Source: Roseovarius atlanticus
GTDB lineage: Bacteria > Pseudomonadota > Alphaproteobacteria > Rhodobacterales > Rhodobacteraceae
Length of the DNA stretch: 64,000 nt
Reading direction: 5' to 3'
Assembly (NCBI RefSeq): GCF_001441615.1
Contig: NZ_LAXJ01000003.1
Location: 434,001 to 498,000 of the forward strand
Shown here: piece after piece, positions 53,875 to 61,599 of the stretch
How the letters are laid out: every line of letters starts with the position of its first letter
How positions within the stretch are numbered: the stretch's first letter is position 1
Made by a program: the position numbers and the translations under genes
Notes under the pieces: generated by a model
Databases searched by the model: none
Told to the model about the DNA's origin: nothing
Seen by the model: only the letters and a program-made list of their open reading frames with translations

Positions 53875-54722
53875 CTTGCCCCCTTCGGCTTGCGATAGGC
53901 CAGCGCGATGGCGGTGAAGGCAATTGCGAAAAGCGTGAGCATCATCATGATCGCCACCACGGCGGCGCGCGGCCATTGTTGGCCCGACTTGGTGGTGTCG
54001 AGGATCAGGATCGGCAGGGTCGGTTCCTGGCTGCCGCCGAGGTAGAACGGCGCGATGAAATCCCCGAACGACAGGATAAAGCAGAAAAGTGCTGCGATGA
54101 TCAGCCCGGTTTTCGACAGCGGGATGACCACGCGCCAGATGGTGGCTAGCGGCTTGCACCCGAGGTTGCGCGCGGCCTCGATCAGCGTGCGGTCGATATT
54201 GGCCATGGTCACGGTTTGCAGGATCACCGCCAACGGCAGGGTCAGGGTAAGGTACCCCACGACCGTGCCGAAATGTGTATTGAGCATGGTGTAAGGGCCA
54301 AGGCCGACATAGCCCAGGAGCGCGTTCAGAACCCCCGTCTCTGCCAGGATCACGTACCAGGAAAAGGTGCGCACGAGGTAAGAGGTAAAAAACGGAATGA
54401 TCAGCAGAAAGATCGCCCAGCGGCGGAGGTTTTCACTGGCGCGAAAGGCCAACGCATAGGCTGCGGGAAAGGCGATGAGCATGGCGATGGCGGCGCTGAG
54501 GGACGCGATGAAAAGCGTGTACCAGTAGCTGTCCCAGACATAACCGCGGCCCAGCATCTTTTCCCAGTTCACGAAGTCGAAGGCCGGTTGCATCCGGTAG
54601 TTGCGGACAACGAAGAACGAGATCGCGACCATGAACAGGACCGGCCCGACAAAGAAGACGAGCTGCCACAGGATGATGGGCAGACGCCACGTGAGGGCGT
54701 AGAGATCGAGGCGTTTAGTCAT
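53871..54722 (-). CDS. ABC transporter permease, PotB-like
   Basis: 283-residue permease with six helices. Seen: IILWQLVFFVGPVLFMVAISF, the PotB-like YVWDSYWYTLFIASLSAAIAM, RTFSWYVILAETGVLN, the EAA loop ARNLGCKPLATIWRVVIPLS and SFGDFIAPFYLGG. ATG 54722 is the natural start; the frame upstream only reads through the GC-rich palindrome. It pairs with the PotC-like permease. Confidence 0.94.
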   Translation of the reverse strand: MTKRLDLYALTWRLPIILWQLVFFVGPVLFMVAISFFVVRNYRMQPAFDFVNWEKMLGRGYVWDSYWYTLFIASLSAAIAMLIAFPAAYALAFRASENLRRWAIFLLIIPFFTSYLVRTFSWYVILAETGVLNALLGYVGLGPYTMLNTHFGTVVGYLTLTLPLAVILQTVTMANIDRTLIEAARNLGCKPLATIWRVVIPLSKTGLIIAALFCFILSFGDFIAPFYLGGSQEPTLPILILDTTKSGQQWPRAAVVAIMMMLTLFAIAFTAIALAYRKPKGAR

Positions 54723-54755
54723 CGTTGGCGGTACCGGATCAAGTGAAGCGCACCC

Positions 54756-54820
54756 CGCCCCGGGCCTGACCCGGGGCCTCATGCGCAAAGGGTCCGATGC
54801 CCCGGGTCAGGCCCGGGGCG
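54756..54820. repeat. Large inverted repeat with REP-like core, between binding-protein and permease genes
   Basis: Two 22-base arms (54756-54777 and 54799-54820) are exact reverse complements with a 21-base loop. Each arm contains CCCGGG-TCAGG-CCCGGG or its complement, the same core as at 19544-19562, so each arm is itself nearly palindromic. In the leftward transcript it forms a very stable hairpin 12 bases after the binding-protein stop. Confidence 0.9.
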
Positions 54821-54831
54821 CGGGAGGATGC

Positions 54832-55965
54832 TCAGGCGTTCTTGTACTCCGACCAGAAGTCGTTCCAGTCCTCCAGCGATTGCTGCTGGGGAATGTCGCG
54901 GTAATGGATGCGCCCCTCGTTGATCAGCGCGATCGGGTCGTTGGGCATACCCTCCATCTGGTGGCTGCGCTTGGCTTCCTTGGGATCGACCTCTTGCAGC
55001 ATCGCGCGGCCCGCCTTGGTGATGCAGAAGCCGGGATAGGCGGCCATCTGCGCCGATTTCACCTGGCCCTCCGGCGACAGCATGTACTGGATGAATTGCT
55101 TGCAGATATCGGCCTTTTCGCTGCCGATGCCGATGGAATAGCTTTCGGTCCACTGGATCCCGCCCTCGTTCGGGATGACCGACGCCACGGGCGCGCCATC
55201 GCGTTCCAGAACGCCGGTGATCCAGTCGCCGATCCCGACCATCGCCTGCATTTCGCCGTTCTTCAGGCCGTTGAAGGTGCCGCCATAGTCGAAAAAGCCG
55301 CCGACCTGCTGGCGCAGCGACATGGTCGTTTCCTGCACTGCCTGCCACTGGTCCTCGTCGAGATCCCACAGGCCGGCGCCATTGCCGTTCTTGAGACTCA
55401 TCATGCCAAGGCTGGGCAGGTGCCAGTCGAAATGGCCGACCTTGCCTTCCAGTTCGGGCTTCCAGAAGGCGTCATAGCTGGCGGCCTCCTCGGCGCTGAC
55501 CGAATTGGTGTTGTAGCTGACGCCGAGGTGCCCGCCGCGGACCATCATCGAGAAAAGCTTGTCGTCGGCCCAGTGGCCGGGGAACTTCTCGAAGTCCGGG
55601 TGCAGCATGTCGTCGAACGGATAGTCGGCGGCATTCAACTCTTCGATGTATCCCAGCGCGTTGAGCTGCTGCACGAACTCGGCGTCCGACAGGATAAGGT
55701 CGTAAGTGCCCGGAGGCGATTGCGCGATGAGTGCTAACATATTGTCACCGCCTGCATAGTATTTGGGCACGAACTTGACGTTGTTGGCCTCTTCAAAGGC
55801 GCCGACGATGTCGGGTTCGCCGTGTCCATACCAAGCCAACATGTTGATTTCGGTGGTCTGCGCCCAGGCCCGGCTGACGAAAGGCGCGCTGAGGGCGACA
55901 CCCCCGCCAAGCCGCAGAACATCACGTCTAAGGAATTGTTTTTTCTTGTTTTTATCGCAACTCAT
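54832..55965 (-). CDS. ABC transporter periplasmic binding protein, PotD/PotF-like, Tat-exported
   Basis: 377 residues. The signal peptide has a twin-arginine motif (FLRRDVLRLGGGVALS) and a cleavage region SRAWAQ, so it is probably exported folded by Tat. The mature protein resembles the polyamine-binding family: INMLAWYGHGEPDIVGAFEE, YYAGGDNMLALIAQSPPGTYDLI, PEGQVKSAQMAAYPGF-like C-terminus. The ligand is not certain; the attached hydrolase and deaminase suggest a nitrogenous heterocycle or amide rather than spermidine. ATG 55965 follows GGGGAGA. It heads the operon binding protein-PotB-PotC-PotA-hydrolase-deaminase. Confidence 0.92.
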   Translation of the reverse strand: MSCDKNKKKQFLRRDVLRLGGGVALSAPFVSRAWAQTTEINMLAWYGHGEPDIVGAFEEANNVKFVPKYYAGGDNMLALIAQSPPGTYDLILSDAEFVQQLNALGYIEELNAADYPFDDMLHPDFEKFPGHWADDKLFSMMVRGGHLGVSYNTNSVSAEEAASYDAFWKPELEGKVGHFDWHLPSLGMMSLKNGNGAGLWDLDEDQWQAVQETTMSLRQQVGGFFDYGGTFNGLKNGEMQAMVGIGDWITGVLERDGAPVASVIPNEGGIQWTESYSIGIGSEKADICKQFIQYMLSPEGQVKSAQMAAYPGFCITKAGRAMLQEVDPKEAKRSHQMEGMPNDPIALINEGRIHYRDIPQQQSLEDWNDFWSEYKNA

Positions 55966-56150
55966 CTCGGTTGTCTCCCCGCTGGTTTCAAGCTGTATTT
56001 TTATGGGAACCACACGCAGGAATCGCACGCGTGCCGTTACCGAAAAAGGTTACCCAGTTTCGATGATGAACGGAAATTTTACACAGTCCGGTCGGCAGGT
56101 CGCGCAGACCTGAAACCTGCTTCTTTTCGTGCCATCCGCGCCTCAGAGGA

Positions 56151-56834
56151 TCAACCTGCGGTAATCGCGAACGCGAGCGGGCCGGGCGCGACGCCCTCGC
56201 CATTGACAGGGGTCAGATCCTGCGGGCAGGCGGACATGACGACGATGACGTCGACGTTGGCGCGGAACGACATGCGATCGCCGGGGGCGGCGACGGGCGG
56301 GGCGAAGCGGGTTACGCCGTCCGGGGCCACGGGCACGTTCATCCACAGATTGAAAGGTGCGGGGATCATCGGCGCACGAAGGCCAATGGCGATCAGCGCC
56401 ATGCGCAGATTGTCGGCACAGTTGTCGTGGTAGGCGGTGCAGCCAAGTTGGCGATAGCGGGCGTGATCGCAAGAGGCGATGACCGTGTCGTGCACGCCGG
56501 GCGAGGTGTCTTCGGTGATCGTCAGAAGCGTGCGGCGCAGGGTGCTGACCAGCGGGTCGCCGACCTTTGGAAAGATCGTACCGAGCGTCGTGTGCAGGTG
56601 TGCCATGGACAAATGCTCATGCATGTTTTCAGTCGCGAAGGCCCAGAAGTCGCAAACCTGATGGCCGCTGGGATTGATGACGGTGAGGGTCTGGCCCTTC
56701 GCCACGCGGACCGCTATGCCGCAGCGGGCCTCGACCGGGTAGGTGCGGCCCGGCTCTGGCGTGCCATCGGGGGAAATGGCGAGGGTCAGGCTGGCATTCG
56801 TGCCGTCGGGCTGGCCGGGATCATAGTGTTGCAT
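56151..56834 (-). CDS. DUF1989 protein (urea carboxylase-associated / carboxyguanidine deiminase-like)
   Basis: 227-residue member of DUF1989. Seen: GQTLTVINPSGHQVCDFWAFA, EHLSMAHLHTTLG, the metal-site region SCDHARYRQLG and the hallmark HDNCADNLRMAL, then NLWMNVPV. Two DUF1989 proteins form carboxyguanidine deiminase (CgdAB) in guanidine users, and others accompany urea amidolyase; here there is one copy and no urea carboxylase. It sits 40 bases after urtE in the same direction, so it belongs to the urea group. ATG 56834 gives MQHYDPGQ; a TTG six codons upstream is possible. Its reaction is unknown. Confidence 0.88.
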   Translation of the reverse strand: MQHYDPGQPDGTNASLTLAISPDGTPEPGRTYPVEARCGIAVRVAKGQTLTVINPSGHQVCDFWAFATENMHEHLSMAHLHTTLGTIFPKVGDPLVSTLRRTLLTITEDTSPGVHDTVIASCDHARYRQLGCTAYHDNCADNLRMALIAIGLRAPMIPAPFNLWMNVPVAPDGVTRFAPPVAAPGDRMSFRANVDVIVVMSACPQDLTPVNGEGVAPGPLAFAITAG

Positions 56835-56874
56835 GGCGTATTCTAGGCCCAATGGCGCGCATCCGCCAAGCGGG

Positions 56875-57582
56875 TCAAATCGCGGTGCTTTCGGCCAGTT
56901 GGTCGCTGGTCAGGCTGTCCTTGTCGCCGTTCAGTTTCACCGCGCCGCGTTCGATCACATAGAAACGATCGCCCAGGTCGAAGGCAAAGCTGAAATACTG
57001 CTCGACCAGGATGATCGCGATATCGCCCTTGGAGCGCAGCAGGCGGATCGCTTCGCCGATCTGCTGGATCACGTTGGGCTGGATGCCCTCTGTCGGCTCG
57101 TCCAGCAGCAGGACCTTGGGTTTGGTGATCAGCGCGCGGGCGATGGCAAGCTGTTGTTGCTGACCGCCCGACAGGTCGCCGCCGCGCCGTGGCATGAATT
57201 CCTTGAGGATGGGAAAAAGGTCGAAAATGTCGTCGGGCAGGTGGCGTTCACTGCGCGGCAGGCAGGCGAAACCGGTTTCCAAGTTTTCCTCGACCGTCAG
57301 GAACGGAAAGATGTCGCGCCCTTGGGGCACGTATCCGACGCCGCGCCGTGCCATGTCATAGGCGCCCAGCTTGCCGATGGTTTCCCCCGCCAGCATGTAC
57401 GTGCCGCCGGAGCGGGGATGCGTGCCGGACAGGGCCTTCAGCAAGGAGGTCTTGCCGACGCCGTTGGTGCCCATGATGCAGGTGACCTCGCCCAGGCGCG
57501 CCCCCATGTCGATGCCGTTCAGGATCTGGCTGCCGCCGTAATGCAGGGTCAGGCCCTCGACGTTCAGGATGTCATCGGCCAA
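56875..57582 (-). CDS. urtE: Urea ABC transporter ATP-binding protein UrtE
   Basis: 235-residue LivF-type ATPase. Seen: LHYGGSQILNGIDM, Walker A MGTNGVGKTSLLKA, YVPQGRDIFPFLTVEENL, signature DLSGGQQQQLAIARAL, Walker B LLLDEPTEGIQPNVIQ and LVEQYFSFAFDL, all UrtE-typical. The start is a TTG at 57582, with GAGGTG five bases upstream, overlapping urtD by 11 bases. It is the second ATPase of the urea importer. Confidence 0.96.
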   Translation of the reverse strand: MADDILNVEGLTLHYGGSQILNGIDMGARLGEVTCIMGTNGVGKTSLLKALSGTHPRSGGTYMLAGETIGKLGAYDMARRGVGYVPQGRDIFPFLTVEENLETGFACLPRSERHLPDDIFDLFPILKEFMPRRGGDLSGGQQQQLAIARALITKPKVLLLDEPTEGIQPNVIQQIGEAIRLLRSKGDIAIILVEQYFSFAFDLGDRFYVIERGAVKLNGDKDSLTSDQLAESTAI

Positions 57583-58312
57583 GATACACCTCGATCACGT
57601 TTTCATTCTTGGTGACATGGTCGATCGAGCCTTCGGCCAGCACCGAGCCTTCGTGCAGGACAGTGACCTTGCAGCCGAGGCGGCGGACGAATTCCATGTC
57701 ATGCTCGACAACTACCACGGCGCGCGTTTTTGCGGCCTCGCGCAGAAGGTCGGTCGTCTTTTCCCGCTCGGCTGTGGTCATGCCCGCCGCCGGTTCGTCC
57801 ACCAGCAAAAGCTGTGGATCCTGCGCCAGCAACATCCCGATTTCCAGCCATTGTTTCTGCCCGTGCGACAGCTCGCCCGATTTGCGCGTCAGCGCCTGCG
57901 CCAAACCGATGGTCTCGGCCATTTCGGCCACGCGGTCGCGGTCTTCGGCGCTGGGCTTGAAGAACAGCACGGCGAAAGGCGAGCGGGGTTTGCGCAGGGC
58001 CATCATCAGGTTGGCCTCGACCGTCTGATCCTCGAATACGGTGGGCCGCTGAAACTTGCGGCCGACACCCGCCATGGCGATGGTGCTTTCGGATTTGCCC
58101 AGCAGGGAGATGGGCGGTTCGCCCCAGAGCACGCGGCCCTCGTCGGGCTTGGTCTTGCCGGTCACCACGTCCATGAAGGTGGTCTTGCCGGCGCCGTTTG
58201 GGCCGATGACGGCGCGCAACTCCCTGTTGCGGATCGAGAAGGACAGGTTGTTCAATGCCTTGAAGCCGTCGAAGCTGACCGAGACGCCGGATACCTCCAG
58301 AAGCTGGCTCAT
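57572..58312 (-). CDS. urtD: Urea ABC transporter ATP-binding protein UrtD
   Basis: 246-residue LivG-type ATPase. Seen: VSFDGFKALNNLSFSIRNRELRAV split around the start, Walker A IGPNGAGKTTFMDVVTG, GRKFQRPTVFEDQTVEANL, signature ELSHGQKQWLEIGMLL, Walker B LLLVDEPAAGMT and VVVEHDMEFVRR. The SHGQKQWLEIGM motif is characteristic of UrtD. It overlaps urtC (ATGA) and urtE. Confidence 0.96.
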   Translation of the reverse strand: MSQLLEVSGVSVSFDGFKALNNLSFSIRNRELRAVIGPNGAGKTTFMDVVTGKTKPDEGRVLWGEPPISLLGKSESTIAMAGVGRKFQRPTVFEDQTVEANLMMALRKPRSPFAVLFFKPSAEDRDRVAEMAETIGLAQALTRKSGELSHGQKQWLEIGMLLAQDPQLLLVDEPAAGMTTAEREKTTDLLREAAKTRAVVVVEHDMEFVRRLGCKVTVLHEGSVLAEGSIDHVTKNENVIEVYLGR

Positions 58313-59571
58313 TCGCTGGCCTCCTTCTCGCGTAGCGCGCCCTGGTCAGGACCCAGGTCCGCGCCGTGGCGGTTGGGCGTCAGGCGATCCGCCAGCAGAT
58401 CGAACAGTCCGCCGATGCCCTTGGGCGCAAAGAGCGTGACCGCAACGAAGGACACGCCCAGCAGAACCGTCCACCAGTCAACCCACTGGATGCGCCAGTT
58501 GCCCAGCACGATGTCGGGGGCCTGTCCGCCGGTGAACCATGTCGACAGAAGCGACACGAAGGCAGCCCCGATGACCGCCCCGTAAAGCCGCCCGCGCCCG
58601 CCGATGGCGACCCAGACGGCGAGGTAGATCGAGGCGATGGGCGCCAGTTCGGCGGGGTTGATGATGCCGGCCTGCGGGTAATAGAGCGCGCCGGCGATGC
58701 CCGCGATCACTGCCGATAGCGTGAAGACAAAGAGCTTATAGGACTCGACCGGGTAGCCGAGGAACCGCACACGCGCCTCGTCATCCCTTATGCCGCGCAG
58801 GACCGAGCCGAACTTGCCCGAGACGACCCAGGTGGCCAGCCAGAACCCCAAGGCGAGCGCGAGCGCCGAGGCCCAGAGGAACCAGACCGAGACGACGGAT
58901 TGCGGGACATTGCCAAGGCCCGGAAGGTTTTGCAGGCCCGAGAGGCCGTTGTTGCCGCGTAACCCGCTGTCGTTCTGAAACAGGTAGAGGGCAAGCGCGA
59001 GGGTCATCGCCTGCGTCAGGATCGACAGGTACACGCCCGTCACCCGGCTGCGGAAGGCGAACCAACCGAAGACCAGCGCCAAGAGGCCAGGCACCAGTAC
59101 CACGGCGGCCAGTTGCAGGGGCAGCGAATGGGCGACCGCCCAAATCGGCGGAAACTCGGACGCGCCGACGACACCGAAAATCTGGCTGGCGATACCGTCC
59201 GAGATCTGTTCGGGCGTGGGCGGCAGTGCTTGCGCGGACATGCTTTCGACCACGATCAGGCGGGTGCGCTCGTACATCAGCCACATGCCGATGGCGTAGC
59301 CACCCAGCCCGAAAAACGCCATATGCCCCAGCGACAGGATTCCGCAATAGCCCCAGACAAGGTCCATCGCCAGCGCCACGAGGCAGAGGCAAAGTGTCTT
59401 GCCCAGCGTCTTGACGAAGCTGGTGGAAATCAAGCCGATGCCGAAGCCTTCGGACAGGATGGTGACGCCGACCGTGAAGAGCGCAAGGCAGGCCATGAAG
59501 ATCAGGATCGCCGGAAAGCGCAGGACCAAAGGCTGGCGCGGGCTGGCGCCGGAGAGGGTGCTGTCGGTCAT
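58309..59571 (-). CDS. urtC: Urea ABC transporter permease UrtC
   Basis: 420-residue LivM-type permease. Seen: LCLCLVALAMDLVWGYCGILSLGHMAFFGLGGYAIGMW region, WFAFRSRVTGVYLSILTQAMTLALAL, NGLSGLQNLPGLG, RIRDDEARVRFLGYP-like loop (RGIRDDEARVRFLG) that contacts the ATPases, and AGALYYPQAGIINPAELAPI. About ten helices with one extended periplasmic loop (residues 85-130). Coupled to urtD. Confidence 0.95.
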   Translation of the reverse strand: MTDSTLSGASPRQPLVLRFPAILIFMACLALFTVGVTILSEGFGIGLISTSFVKTLGKTLCLCLVALAMDLVWGYCGILSLGHMAFFGLGGYAIGMWLMYERTRLIVVESMSAQALPPTPEQISDGIASQIFGVVGASEFPPIWAVAHSLPLQLAAVVLVPGLLALVFGWFAFRSRVTGVYLSILTQAMTLALALYLFQNDSGLRGNNGLSGLQNLPGLGNVPQSVVSVWFLWASALALALGFWLATWVVSGKFGSVLRGIRDDEARVRFLGYPVESYKLFVFTLSAVIAGIAGALYYPQAGIINPAELAPIASIYLAVWVAIGGRGRLYGAVIGAAFVSLLSTWFTGGQAPDIVLGNWRIQWVDWWTVLLGVSFVAVTLFAPKGIGGLFDLLADRLTPNRHGADLGPDQGALREKEASE

Positions 59572-59572
59572 A

Positions 59573-61528
59573 TCACGCCTCCGCCGCCCGGCCCTTGAGC
59601 GCGATGATGCCGCGCGGCCGGAACTGGATGAAGAGGATGATGAACAGGATCATGTAGGTCTGCGCCGCCAGCGTGTTCGACGGGTTCAGCCATTCGATGC
59701 CTTTCTGCAGCGAGCCGACGAGCGTGGCGCCTAGAAGCGTGCCCCAGATGTTGCCGACGCCGCCCACCACCACGGTCATGAAGCTTTGCACGATGTAGTC
59801 GGCACCCATCTCGGACGTGACCTTGGCGTAAAGGCCGATGGCCACGCCCGCGATGCCCGCGATGCCCGAGCCGAAGCCGAAGGTCAGCATGTTGATCCGG
59901 TCGGGGTTGATCCCCATCGAGGCCGCCATGCGCGGGTTTTGCGTGACCGCCCGAACCTCCAACCCCAGCCGTGTGCGGTTCATCACCAACAGGAACAGGG
60001 CGAGGAACAGGAGCGCCAGCACGAAGATCGCGATGCGAATATAGCTGATCGAGACGATGTCGTTGAACACCAGCGACCCGTCGAGCCAGCCGGGCGCGGT
60101 CAGCGGACGGGCCTGCGTGCCGAAGATGTTCTTGGCGATCTGTTGCAGCGCGATCGAGATGCCGAAGGTGGCCAGCAGGGTTTCCAGCGGGCGGTGATAA
60201 AGCCAGCGGATCACCAGCCGTTCCATCGCCACGCCCGCCGCGAAAGTCACGGCAAAGGCCAGCGGGATGGCGAGGATCACCGACAGCGTCTGGTCGGGGA
60301 TTATCTGCTGCACGACAAAGCCTGTATAGGCGCCCATCATGATGAACTCGCCATGGGCCATGTTGATAACGCCCATCACGCCGAAGGTGATGGCAAGGCC
60401 GATGGCGGCGAGGAAATAGATTGACCCGAGCGAGATGGCGTCGAGCGCAAGATCGGCGGCCTGGTTGACTGCGACACGGGTCTCGATGCCGTTGAGTGCA
60501 TCCATCGCGGCCAGCGCGACAGCGGGCGGCGCGCCGGTGAAGACCTCGTAGAACGCGTATTCGCCAAGCGTCTCGTCGATCTCGGGCTCGGTGGCGACAG
60601 GGTCCACAGTCCCCTGCTCGGCAAGCTTGGCATAGGCCATGTCGCGGGCGTCTTCGGTGTCGAGCGTGGCAACCTGGATGCCCGCCACGGCCTCTCCGTC
60701 GATATTGGCCACGAGTGCCGCGGCCTTGTCGGCGCGGCTGATGCGGGGCTTTGCGATGCCTTCCGAGACCAGAAGGTCATAGGCATCTTCGCGCGGCAGA
60801 GCTTCTGACCCCGGCTTCAGGACACGAGCGACTTCGGGGCCGTCGGGGGTGACTTCCGCGGCTTCCAGACGGGTGGTGACCAGCGGGTTCAGCGCGCCAC
60901 GCAGGTCGACGCCAAGATCGCCCTGAAAGCCCTCGATGGCGGCGATGCGTTCTTCCTCGGTTTCACCGAACCGGATGGTCAGCAAACGCTCGAGACGTTC
61001 GGCGCGGGCTTTCAGTGTCGGGCTTGTCTCAGTCTCGATCGCCTCGCGCAGGGGGGCGAGGTGCGAGGCTTCGGCGTCACGCTCGATATTGTCGATGGCA
61101 GTGCGGCGGGTGGCGACGTCTTCGGCGGTCAGCTGGAATTTCACCAGCGCAGCACCGATCATTTTGCGCACCCCGGAATTGGGCTTTGACTGCTCAAAGG
61201 CGTCGTCGGGCAATTCGCCGAGCGCCGTGTCTCCGGCAAAATCGAAGCCGCGGATCGTGTCGCGGTCGATCTCTTCGGCCCAGATGAACAGGCCGGTCTC
61301 GGTGTTTTGCCACAGCTCCTTGTCCTGCCATTTGCGCAGGACGGTTTGCGCCTCGGGCAGACCGCTTCCGGCGATGGCGTCGATGGTGGGGGCGACCTTG
61401 GTGCGCGATGGCTTTGCCAACTGCCCGGCGTGCTCCTGCAAAAGCTGCTGGATCGGCGCATCGGCCTGCTGTGCCGCGGCGGGCAGGGATGCAATCAGGA
61501 GCGTGAGGATCAGCAACAGGCGTGCCAT
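59573..61528 (-). CDS. urtB: Urea ABC transporter permease UrtB with long N-terminal periplasmic extension
   Basis: 651 residues. The permease core is the last 290 (from about 360): SLGSIYFLAAIGLAITFGVMG, INMAHGEFIMMGAYTGF, ISIALQQIAKNIFGTQARPL and VRAVTQNPRMAASMGINPDRIN. Before it are a signal peptide (residues 1-19) and about 335 extra residues that are helical and charged, with repeats of AxxAIDNIERDAE-like helices (about 35-215) reminiscent of HEAT-type repeats. Extensions are known in proteobacterial UrtB, but this one is long. It may sit in the periplasm and contact UrtA. One base separates it from urtC. Confidence 0.94.
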   Translation of the reverse strand: MARLLLILTLLIASLPAAAQQADAPIQQLLQEHAGQLAKPSRTKVAPTIDAIAGSGLPEAQTVLRKWQDKELWQNTETGLFIWAEEIDRDTIRGFDFAGDTALGELPDDAFEQSKPNSGVRKMIGAALVKFQLTAEDVATRRTAIDNIERDAEASHLAPLREAIETETSPTLKARAERLERLLTIRFGETEEERIAAIEGFQGDLGVDLRGALNPLVTTRLEAAEVTPDGPEVARVLKPGSEALPREDAYDLLVSEGIAKPRISRADKAAALVANIDGEAVAGIQVATLDTEDARDMAYAKLAEQGTVDPVATEPEIDETLGEYAFYEVFTGAPPAVALAAMDALNGIETRVAVNQAADLALDAISLGSIYFLAAIGLAITFGVMGVINMAHGEFIMMGAYTGFVVQQIIPDQTLSVILAIPLAFAVTFAAGVAMERLVIRWLYHRPLETLLATFGISIALQQIAKNIFGTQARPLTAPGWLDGSLVFNDIVSISYIRIAIFVLALLFLALFLLVMNRTRLGLEVRAVTQNPRMAASMGINPDRINMLTFGFGSGIAGIAGVAIGLYAKVTSEMGADYIVQSFMTVVVGGVGNIWGTLLGATLVGSLQKGIEWLNPSNTLAAQTYMILFIILFIQFRPRGIIALKGRAAEA

Positions 61529-61561
61529 GCACGGGCCTCCGTAGGGGAAACAGAAGGGGGT

Positions 61562-61586
61562 GAAGGGCAGCGCGGGGCCGCCCTTC
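61562..61586 (-). terminator. Intercistronic hairpin between urtA and urtB
   Basis: GAAGGGC (minus strand, 61586-61580) pairs with GCCCTTC (61568-61562) around an 11-base GC-rich loop, 13 bases after the urtA stop. There is no T run. As for the other importers in this window it probably sets a higher level of binding protein than permease. Confidence 0.65.
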
Positions 61587-61599
61587 GGGTCTCAGGAGA

